Source: JAVBLV01 sp031553195
Lineage (GTDB): Bacteria; Bacteroidota; Bacteroidia; Bacteroidales; P3
Reading direction: 5' to 3'
NCBI GenBank assembly: GCA_031553195.1
Contig: JAVBLV010000110.1
Coordinates: 1-24,485 of the forward strand
DNA: 24,485 nucleotides
Positions 15,283 to 24,000 of the stretch are shown here, piece after piece. The stretch's first letter is position 1. Every line of letters begins with the position of its first letter. The translations under genes were made by a program, and so were the position numbers. The notes below the pieces were generated by a model. That model ran no database searches, was not told the origin of the DNA, and saw only the letters and a list, made by a program, of their open reading frames with translations.

Positions 15283-15930
15283 TCAATAAGGCTTCTCAGA
15301 AGGGAACAATTTCCCCCAATAATTACTTATAAAATAATCAAAAGGATACACCCCTTTTTCTAAAGGATAGTCTTCCCTTATGCTATTACGTTTATTAAAC
15401 ACAAGTATTTCCCCATTCTTTGTGACTCCAAATTCAATAAAGCCATTTGTTCCATTTACAAAAAACTTAAATGCCAGTTTAAATTTTTCAAACTCTTCAA
15501 AAGTTGATTTGAAGTTATTATTCTCTTTCAGGTTTCGGATATCCGAAACCTGAAACTCATTCATATACACAAGAGGAACTCCTGTTGAATCATATATAAT
15601 AGAACTAAATCCAATAATACTATCTTTAGATTTACATTTTTTAGAAAAACAATAATAAAATGGGGTTAGATCTTTAATAAATGATTTATCTAAAAATTCT
15701 TCTTTAGTAAACATTTCTTCGTCTTTTTCCTTAAACCCCACCACAAATGAAATTATCGAAATATTAGACGAATCATCGTTAAACCATTTCATTTTTTTCA
15801 ATAATTTATTTTTTTGTCGTTCATATTTTTGAAAATCACAACCCTTGATAATATTAAGAGGATCATTAAATTTTTGAGCATTTACAATCCCAGATATAAA
15901 TAGGAGCGCTAAAATTATTGCTATTTTCAT
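15283..15930 (-). CDS. Secreted candidate immunity protein of the papain-tip family (copy 2)
   Basis: A 215-residue exported protein with a signal peptide MKIAIILALLFISGIVNAQ. Shared family features are FQKYERQKNKLLKKMKWF, the DKSFIKDLTPFYY block, YDSTGVPLVYMNEF, FIEFGVTKNGEILVFN and GVYPFDYFISNYWGKLFP. The ATG lies 2 nt after the stop of the papain-like tip of the second cassette. Its product would act outside the cytoplasm. An oddity is a perfect 30-bp palindrome in the coding sequence (15526-15555, codons for FQVSDIRNLK), which keeps the frame open. Confidence 0.75.
   Translation of the reverse strand: MKIAIILALLFISGIVNAQKFNDPLNIIKGCDFQKYERQKNKLLKKMKWFNDDSSNISIISFVVGFKEKDEEMFTKEEFLDKSFIKDLTPFYYCFSKKCKSKDSIIGFSSIIYDSTGVPLVYMNEFQVSDIRNLKENNNFKSTFEEFEKFKLAFKFFVNGTNGFIEFGVTKNGEILVFNKRNSIREDYPLEKGVYPFDYFISNYWGKLFPSEKPY
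15526..15555. repeat. Perfect 30-bp palindrome inside an immunity gene
   Basis: The half-site TTTCAGGTTTCGGAT is followed directly by its exact reverse complement, with no spacer. It lies within the coding sequence at residues about 126-135. The palindrome stops at the next base pair on each side. Such a length is very unlikely by chance and would form a strong cruciform or RNA hairpin. Confidence 0.9.
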
Positions 15931-15932
15931 AG

Positions 15933-16260
15933 TTACTTTATTAAGAAATGATTTATGATTTTGTAAGGATTGGTTATTAATCCATAATAAGGATCTATAA
16001 TTTTCATCATAATAGGTCCTTGTATTATTTTTCCAGATTGAGTTGTATATATTCTTTGCACAATAGAATGCAAAACAACCGAATGATTAGGCGATCCTTC
16101 ACCTGTAAAAGGTACCATATATCCTTCATTCAAATATCTAATTGCGGACGATACAGAGAAAGACCCCTTAATATGCTTATAATAATATCTATTTTCTGAA
16201 AAATGACTCCAGAAAGGGACATCATAAAATAATCCTTCCTTCTCATTATATATGAGCGGA
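15933..16260 (-). pseudogene. Distal half of a papain-like toxin tip, out of frame with its cassette
   Basis: This frame, without its own ATG start, reads NPLIYNEKEGLFYDVPFW, then YKHIKGSFSVSSAIRYLNEG, SPNHSVVLHSIVQR, MKIIDPYYG and ends NPYKIINHFLIK. The catalytic His codon is at 16083-16085 and a candidate Asp at 15993-15995. It completes the tip whose Cys lies in the frame at 16130-17257. Adding one A to the A7 tract (16261-16267) makes EEVKKNPLIYNE continuous. As sequenced, the peptidase is split between frames. Confidence 0.75.
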
Positions 16261-17257
16261 TTTTTTTAACTTCTTCCCACAAGTCTAACATTGTTCGGTT
16301 TCCACCCAAAGCATGGTCTATCATTTCACCAGAAATCAATCCACAATCGGTCGTTCCATATGCCTGATAGGATGTTCGCATCAGATTATTAGCCTTTGCA
16401 TATACATAATCTTCATAGCTACGTCCTTTCCAAAAGGTTTTGCCTTTAATTGCCGCATCGATACCTCCTGTTAACCCTCCAATAACAAAACCGGAAGTTC
16501 CTGCAATAATACCCGCTTTGGTTCCCGACCAGATGGCGTCTCCGAAATTTTGTTTTTGCATGAGGCCATTTCCAAAGCCTCCGGCAAACCCGCCTGCAAA
16601 TCCGCTTGCTCCCGCCGAAACGGCGCCGGCCCAGAAACCAGTGGCTACGCCCGCCGTGCTTGTTCCTAAAAAGCCTGCCCCAAAAGATCCTCCGGCTAGG
16701 AACATGGAGTTCACTCCGGAACCAATCCCTGCGCCTGCCGAGCCTGCCAGCCCTCCAATTGAAAAATATCCCAAACCTTGCCAAAAATTATGGACGTTAT
16801 CGTGATTGGCGGCTAAATTTGCAATACCGCCAAAAATTCCGCCCACAACCAAATGTATCCATTCTCCTGTTGGGTCGGTATACATCAACGGATTATTCCT
16901 TGCATACGAATACCGGTTAAAATCCTGTGTACTGGTTGCATCGGCCACATAAGGATCTGGGCTGAAGAAAGTGGCAATCACCGGATCGTATAATCGGCCG
17001 TTCATGTTAATGGTTTTATAATCGTCCAAATGTTCATGCCCGGTAAAGCCGCGGCTGAACAAATGGTTGGTTCCGGCCGCTTCCTCCTTTCCCCAGTCGC
17101 CGGAGTTGCGCCTCAGACCCCAGGGGTCGAAACTCAGGCGTTCCAATTCGCTTCCGGTTTCGTCGGTATAGACATAATACATCCTGTCCGGCGAACCGGT
17201 TTGCTTTTCATAGATTCCAATCAATTTCCCGCCGGCTTTTATATAATGCAGTTCCAA
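16130..17257 (-). CDS. Orphan Rhs cassette with papain-like tip (frameshifted)
   Basis: A 375-residue frame opened by a TTG (first ATG 17182). It has an Rhs core with a 30-bp internal deletion: MYYVYTD joins ETGSELE directly, losing RLGSYHVITD. The core is followed by the Gly/Ala-rich linker (GGSFGAGFLGTSTAGVATGF), near-identical to that of the full-length protein up to about 16459. The tip then diverges: GKTFWKGRSYEDYVYAK, then GTTDCGLISGEMIDHALGG with the candidate catalytic Cys305. After the A7 tract the frame is shifted and the last ~40 residues (IRSYIMRRKDYFMM...) are spurious. The in-frame continuation is at 15933-16260. With the deletion in the core and the frameshift in the tip, this cassette is inactive as sequenced and acts at most as a sequence donor. 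Confidence 0.75.
   Translation of the reverse strand: MELHYIKAGGKLIGIYEKQTGSPDRMYYVYTDETGSELERLSFDPWGLRRNSGDWGKEEAAGTNHLFSRGFTGHEHLDDYKTINMNGRLYDPVIATFFSPDPYVADATSTQDFNRYSYARNNPLMYTDPTGEWIHLVVGGIFGGIANLAANHDNVHNFWQGLGYFSIGGLAGSAGAGIGSGVNSMFLAGGSFGAGFLGTSTAGVATGFWAGAVSAGASGFAGGFAGGFGNGLMQKQNFGDAIWSGTKAGIIAGTSGFVIGGLTGGIDAAIKGKTFWKGRSYEDYVYAKANNLMRTSYQAYGTTDCGLISGEMIDHALGGNRTMLDLWEEVKKIRSYIMRRKDYFMMSLSGVIFQKIDIIISILRGLSLYRPQLDI
16261..16267 (-). repeat. A7 tract that breaks the papain-like tip
   Basis: The coding strand reads GTT, then seven As, then TCCGC. A7 leads to a frame ending at 16130; A8 (or A5) restores the peptidase frame. The homologous relic at 13925-14367 has A8 at the matching KKN codons, which supports A8 as the ancestral in-frame state. 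Confidence 0.75.
16459..17253 (-). repeat. Long rhs core plus linker repeat, cassette 2
   Basis: About 795 nt nearly identical to 18591-19416 in the full-length gene, apart from a 30-bp deletion at 17162-17168 flanked in the intact copies by the 7-bp direct repeat GTCGGTA. The homology covers the Rhs core and the whole Gly/Ala-rich linker and ends just before the toxin tips diverge (SGFVIGGLTGG). Confidence 0.85.
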
Positions 17258-17274
17258 TATGCTTAGCCTTGTTT

Positions 17275-17376
17275 TATTTCAAAGAACTTTTTTTCTAAAA
17301 CAGTTGCAAACTGCTTGGTATTCTAAGCGGCAATGCAATTGACCGCTCAACAGCCTACTATTTTCCGCTCAGCGAG
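17275..17376 (-). repeat. Cassette-boundary repeat element, copy 3
   Basis: A full-length copy between the candidate immunity gene of the full-length rhs and the second cassette. The hairpin is slightly weakened (AGCGG/CCGCT at 17326-17347), and the frame carries two stops. It ends at CAGCGAG, after which the sequence is unrelated to the other copies. Confidence 0.75.
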
Positions 17377-17427
17377 AGTATTCAAATCGTTTTTTCGTTT
17401 TTTGACGTGATTTGCAGCGCAGATTAC

Positions 17428-18036
17428 CTAACGGGATCCAGTTTTTATTGTATTAAGGTATATATATTTATCCCAACAACACTCGACAAATTCAAAAACG
17501 GAGTGTCTATTAATCTTACCTTCTTCTGTACTAAAAAAGAAAATTTTTTCATTTTTAACTCCGATATAAGTATAGGATAAACCTTCGATTAGAAACATGA
17601 AATCAATTTCATGATAATGTAATAGCTTTGTTAACCCTGAATAGATACTATCTTGTTTATTTAGGTAGGGGTATAATCTTTTCCCATCGAATAGGGCTAT
17701 AAAATTACCCGATGTGTCACTTATTAAGGAGGAGGTTCTTAAATATTTATATTTGGAAGTGGGCTTGCAAATTTGATAAGATGGTCTTAAATAATCAATA
17801 AATTTATTACTCAAGAATAATTCCTTTTTAAATTCCCCACAATATTCCAAATAAAAAATATGATAAATATTTGTTTTCTTTGATTTGATACTATCTTCTT
17901 TATTAATAAGCGATTGTATCTTGTTATTTAATATAATAAGATCTTTTTCAATTTTCAATTTTTGTACTATATCATCATTTTGGAAAAAAGATAATATTCC
18001 TAATATTATTCCTATAAAATAGATATTTAATTTCAT
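17428..18036 (-). CDS. Exported candidate immunity protein for the full-length Rhs papain-like tip (copy 1)
   Basis: A 202-residue protein starting at ATG 18036, 20 nt after the rhs stop. A longer frame from 18066 would overlap rhs and put ten residues before the hydrophobic leader MKLNIYFIGIILGILSFF. There is no clear cleavage site or lipobox, so it may stay anchored in the inner membrane. The rest is a diverged relative of the products of 15283-15930 and 14368-15030: NKFIDYLRPSYQ, SSLISDTSGNFIALF, FLIEGLSYTYIGVKNEKIFFF. Linkage of this family to three papain-like tips supports a cognate antidote role. The function is inferred from context only. Confidence 0.7.
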   Translation of the reverse strand: MKLNIYFIGIILGILSFFQNDDIVQKLKIEKDLIILNNKIQSLINKEDSIKSKKTNIYHIFYLEYCGEFKKELFLSNKFIDYLRPSYQICKPTSKYKYLRTSSLISDTSGNFIALFDGKRLYPYLNKQDSIYSGLTKLLHYHEIDFMFLIEGLSYTYIGVKNEKIFFFSTEEGKINRHSVFEFVECCWDKYIYLNTIKTGSR

Positions 18037-18056
18037 AAAATTTATTTTTAATAGTT

Positions 18057-21000
18057 TTAACGCCAAATATAAAAAATATGACCTCCTATAAAATGTGTAG
18101 CTTTCAGATTAAAAGTCTCACCCAATGCAGGATCCATTAATCGATATATTAAATATGTACTAGATGTCCCATTCTGTCTTATAACGGTTTTTTCGATTAT
18201 ACCTTGCAAAACGACGGAATGGTTGCCTCTTCCATTATCGTAAGTAAATGACATTCTAACGTCGTTTCTCATAAAATGTTCCACATCTTTTAATACATCA
18301 TTTGTAATGATCTCTCCCCCATAATTATATCCTCTTTTTTTTGCATATATTTCCCAGACAGCCTTATCTGGTAAAAAGTGTTTGTTCTTATCTGTTCCTG
18401 GAGCAACCCAGTTTCTTAGTTGCTCTTGCGTTAAATCACCTCCAAAAGATTCATCAATAGATTGAGCAGATCCTGCCAAGCAATTTGCATCGCCATCTTG
18501 CAATACATCTGGTATATTTTGTTCTAATTTTGTTTTATATGATATCTCGACTCCATTCCAAAAACTTCTTTTTTGTATTTTTCCAGCGATACCTCCTGTT
18601 AATCCTCCAATGACAAAACCGTAACCTCCGGCAATAAGACCCGCTTTGGTTCCCGACCAGATGGCGTCTCCGAAATTTTGTTTTTGCATGAGGCCATTTC
18701 CAAAACCTCCGGCAAACCCGCCTGCAAATCCGCTTGCTCCCGCCGAAACGGCGCCGGCCCAGAAACCGGTGGCTACGCCTGCCGTGCTAGTTCCTAAAAA
18801 GCCTGCCCCAAAAGATCCTCCGGCTAGGAACATGGAGTTCACTCCGGAACCAATTCCGGCGCTTGCCGAGCCTGCCAGCCCTCCAATTGAAAAATATCCC
18901 AAACCCTGCCAAAAATTATGGACGTTATCGTGGTTGGCGGCTAAATTTGCAATACCGCCAAAAATTCCGCCCACAACCAAATGTATCCATTCCCCTGTCG
19001 GATCTGTATACATCAACGGGTTATTCCTCGCATATGAGTACCGGTTAAAATCCTGGGTAGAAGTGGCGTCCGCTACGTACGGATCTGGGCTGAAGAAAGT
19101 GGCAATCACCGGATCGTATAAGCGGCCGTTCATGTTAATGGTTTTATAATCGTCCAAATGCTCATGCCCGGTAAAGCCGCGGCTGAACAAATGGTTGGTT
19201 CCGGCCGCTTCCTCCTTTCCCCAGTCGCCGGAGTTGCGCCTCAGACCCCAAGGATCGAAACTCAGGCGTTCCAATTCGCTTCCGGTTTCGTCGGTAATGA
19301 CATGATAGCTGCCCAAACGGTCGGTATAGACATAATACATGTTATCAGTTTCTCCGGTCTTTACATGTATACCTATCAGTTTGCCACCGGCGCGTATGTA
19401 ATGCAGTTGGCGGGTTGTATTTCCCGTTGTTTCCTCCTCATAAAAACTATTGACAAAGGTAGTCGTTTTGGTTGGTTCCCCGTTTATTTTGGCAATGGTT
19501 CGTATGCGCTGCTGGTCGTGGCCGTAATAAAAGCTCAGGCTCTTGTCTTCTTCGCTGATTTCTTGTATTTTGCTAAAGGGCGTGTAGTCGGTCTGGCATT
19601 GAACAACCGGGTAGCTGTTCCCATAACCCACAACCGAACCGGCTTTGGTTACGGCATGGGGTTTTTCGCCGAATTTATACGACCAGGGCCCCAAGCTACT
19701 CCTGCCTGCGATATTTCCTTTGTCGGCATACGAAATCCGGTCGCTGAACCCGCCCGTATTGTTTACATGAGACAAGCGGTTCAAGTGATCGTACCGGTAT
19801 TCTTCCGTTTGTCCGGTAGTACGGCATATATTTTTCGACAACAGTCCCCGGTCGTCATATTCATATTCGAGAAATTGCAGCGAAGCGTCGCAAATAGAAA
19901 TCGAGCCGGTCGTTCCGGGCCTGTCCGTAATGCCGGGGCCTTCGGCGCTGTTTTGCGTACTTTGCATGTTTAAATCCCCTCCCTGCAAAGAAAGGTTTCC
20001 ACTCAAAGGAACGATTACGGGAGGAAGCGGAGGGCCGGGATTTCCTGTTTGGATCAATGTCAAATTGCCGTGGTCATCATAGCCGTAATAACTGATCTTG
20101 CCGTTTCCCCATGTACAGCTAACCGTTTGTCCGTACCTATTCTTGACTTCGGGACGCCATAAATCTTCGTCCTGCGCGTCTTTTACGGCGGTTAATTCCC
20201 CGTGCGCATTATATTCATACTTTACCGAATAACCGCCGGGGTAATGCAACCGGCTCAATTTCCCCTGGGAATTGTAAGTATAAGCGGTTTGGTAGGGGAT
20301 CGAAAACAGAGTTTCCGTTTGTTCGCTCAGCCGTCCGTTGTTATCATACGCATACTGGGTTGTATGATTCGTGGAACTGACAGAGGAAATTTTCCCCCTG
20401 GCTTTGTTCCCCTGATCATACGCATAGGTTGCCGAACCTTCGGCATTGGCGTTTCCGTTGATGATTTTTTGCGTCATACGTCCCAGTTTATCATAGGCAA
20501 AGGTAGTAATATTTCCTCCGGCATCTTTCTGTTTGATTAATTCCCCGAATAGATTATGCCACGAAATAATTGTTCCCGCATTGGGTTCGGTAATACTGCT
20601 CCTGTTTCCCCAGGCGTCGTATTCAATAAACGTTTTTGCCCCGGCGTTTTCTATTTTAATCGGCAGGCTCCGGGAATTATAAGTATACGACACCTTTCCG
20701 CCGGGGTCGATAGATTCCGACAAACGCCCTAAGACATCATATTTTTTGGTATACTGCATTCCGCCGTTGTTCAGGTTGTCCCTTGTATTCACTTGCCGGG
20801 TTTCATACGAATAAGTCTTGTTCAGGCGGTATCCTCTTTCCGATGCTAACTTCTTATGCATGTAGCCGAATTGAATCCAGTCTTTTGCTTCGTCGGGCGT
20901 GTCGATGCTGGCGTAAGGCAACGATTTTTTTGTCAGCCGCCCCACATCGTCGTAGCGGGTATCTACGTAAACATTTTCCGCTCCCGAAAAATCCGAGCCC

Positions 21001-24000
21001 GTGTAGCTACACGCTTCTCTTCCCAAAGCGTCGTAAAAAACGTAAGCAGGCATTTGCGCCGTTCCGCCGGAAATCGTATAGTATAAAGCGTTCGGAATCA
21101 GGGTATTTTGTGCCCAAGCCACTGATTGTTCCGAAACGGTTCCGTCGGGATAAATTGTTTCTTTCAAATTTCCCCAACCGTCGTATTGGAAAAACGTTTC
21201 AAAATCATTTTCATCCGTTATTTTTGTCAAGTTGCCCCAACCGTCATTTTGGTATTTTATCGCATGACCCAATGCATTGGTTGTTTGGGTCAAAAATCGT
21301 CCTTTCGGGTCATAAACATAGGTTTGCGTGCGGCTTTCTGCGGTTCCGCCGGCCGGAACGGCCTTTGTTTCTATTGAACTGACATTTCCAAAATCATCAT
21401 AGGTCAACGTTTTTTCCAACAAGTCGTTGTTATGCGACTCGCTGACGCGCTGGAAATATTCGCCGTATTCCATGTTTATCCGCCGCGTGTAATTTCCTTC
21501 CTCCGAGGTTTTTATCTCCTCGACGGAAGAAGGTTTAAAGTTCCAGAAACCGGTATTGACGTATGCCGACCGGACGGTATTCACATGCGCCGCCATGCTG
21601 GAGCCGGCAAAAGAGAAAACCTTGGTTATTTGTTCGCTTACATTACCGTTGTTATCATAACCAAAAGTCGTTTCCGTCCGGGTATCATTGGCTTCGTAAG
21701 TAACTTTTTCTTTGTTTGTTTTCAGCCAAAAACGTTTATCTGTATATGCGCTGATATTGTATGTATACTCTGTTTTAACCTTTTTCCCTTCAAGGAGATC
21801 GTCAACAGTAATTGAAGAGGGTAACAAATATAGATAATTCTGGTTAATAAACGATTGCGTAAATAATCTCGTCTCTTTTGCAGGGTAGATCAAATCCGTT
21901 TTTTCAAATTTTTGGAATCCCAGAAAGCCCTTTCCCCGCAAATGGGTTAGGGGAGACTGGAAAGAATAACTTTCTTTGGCGTATTCGCCTATGTTGGGAT
22001 TGGAAGAAAATAGCCGGACTTCGCTCACCGGCAGGGTAGGGGCGATTTTGGAACTGTAGGGATAGTTCATGGGTTGCAATGTTGCGTTGGGGCGTTGGTA
22101 TGCATATTTTATATTTACTCCGTTTTGCATTCCGTCCTTGATTTGTTTAATCTTTTTGTGGAGGTTGCCGTTGGTTCCGTAAGCGATGGAAATTTCGTCA
22201 TGCCCGAAACCGATCATATCAGCAATGCCGTCGCCGTTAAAATCACCGAATGTCCGGAGCAACGATCCTTCGTCCCAGCCGTTGATATAAGAGAATAAAC
22301 CTAATGTAAACATGTTTAGAGAAGTCGAAAAGGAGCCTCCTGTATTAATATAAAATCTTGTGCCTAAAGATGTAAAGTGAACGAAATCCAACAATCCGTC
22401 TCCATTAATATCCAAAAAACGGATCGGTTCCCGCTTTATCATTTCTTCGGTGTCGTTTCTGCCGGTATACGCCCAGATAGTCCAATTTTCATATCCCCCG
22501 CCATTGCATAAGGATACCACTATAGAGCAGCCTGTCGTGCCCACGATGTCGGGCAATCCGTCGCCATTGACGTCCAACATATGGATTTCGTTGCCTTTCA
22601 ACGTCCACCCTTCTTTTTCGGTAAAAGCATTCTCTAAACGATAACCATGGTCGATAAAACTGCTTCCCGTACTGAGGAATACCCATACTTTGCCATCGTC
22701 AAAAGCGATGAAATCCGTCATCCCGTCGCCGTTGACATCGGTTAAACGGTATTGGGTATTTTCTTTTTTCATTTCCCATGACAATGAATATCCATAACTG
22801 AAATTGCATGAACCGTTATTGAGATATACATGCGCAGTCGTAAAATCATATACCATCATGTCGGGCAATCCGTCGCCGTTGAAATCCCCGAATTGCACCG
22901 AAATCTGATTTTTTGCATAACCGCATCCGAAAGCGAGCATCTTTTCAAAAGACGTTATATTATATAAATCAACGCGGTTTCCGAAATCCGTCCCGTTGAA
23001 TTTATAAGCCGAAACATAAGTATATCCACGCTGAACAATGGCTACCAGTTCGTCTTTTCCATCTCCGTCAATATCGAACAACATGCCGTCGCTCAGGAAA
23101 ATGGAAGTCTGTTGATGGGTTACAAGAAAATCTACTCTGCCTGCAACTCCTATCTCGCCAATCTTATATGGATATTTTTTCGGGTAAAGGGTTGACTCCT
23201 CGCTACTATTGGTACTGACTACGTCTGAGATTCCGTCTCCGTCGATGTCTCCAATCATCCGCAAAAGCCTGGTGCTGCTGGATTGAAAATTGGAAGCCGT
23301 TCTGCCGAAGTAGGATATATTATTGCCGCCTTCATAATAGGAACCGGGCGTTTCTTCCCATGTAAATATCGTTTCGTTATAACTTTGGTTCTCTCCGTTA
23401 GACTCTTTAATCGAATGTAAATAAAATTGAAAGGCGAACGTATTCGACGAATATCCGAGCCAGTATGAACGCGCCAACTGTCCGTCGCTGTAGCAGTTTA
23501 TTTTGTTCAGGCGTAAACGGTTTTTGAACACTTTATAAAAAACTCCGAAACTATAGGCTGGATAAAAATCATATGTATCATAAGAAAATTCGATGCGGTT
23601 ATAGGGTTGCAAGGCTTTATTTTCATTGCCGGTGTAGGAGACGGCTTTCAACAGGAAATCTCCGTTATAATAGGTTCCGGTTCTTACTCCGGAATTGAAA
23701 TCCTCTATATATTCGCAGATCATGTAGTTACCATACTCGTCGGTAATTTTGTTTACATACCAGGCAATAGGTTCTCCTCCTCCTCCGGGCACGATTTTTC
23801 GCTTGCTGTATTCGATGGTTTTACCGTCTTTGGTATAAACGACAAAGCGTATAGGCCAGCCGGTAGGACCGTATGAGAAAACGCGGACAAAACTCTCGTT
23901 CTCGGTGCGGTATTCGGTTCCCTCGGCGCCGTTAGTTCCGTTCACTGCAATTAAACGCTGGCCGTCCAGGGCATAATGATCGCTTTCGTCAAACTTGTAC

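Noticed and set aside
20783..21382. 199-residue plus-strand frame inside the rhs gene, and similar long antisense frames at 19158-19973 and 18646-19149
   Set aside because: They are antisense shadows of the Rhs repeats and the Gly/Ala-rich linker, with no plausible protein features.
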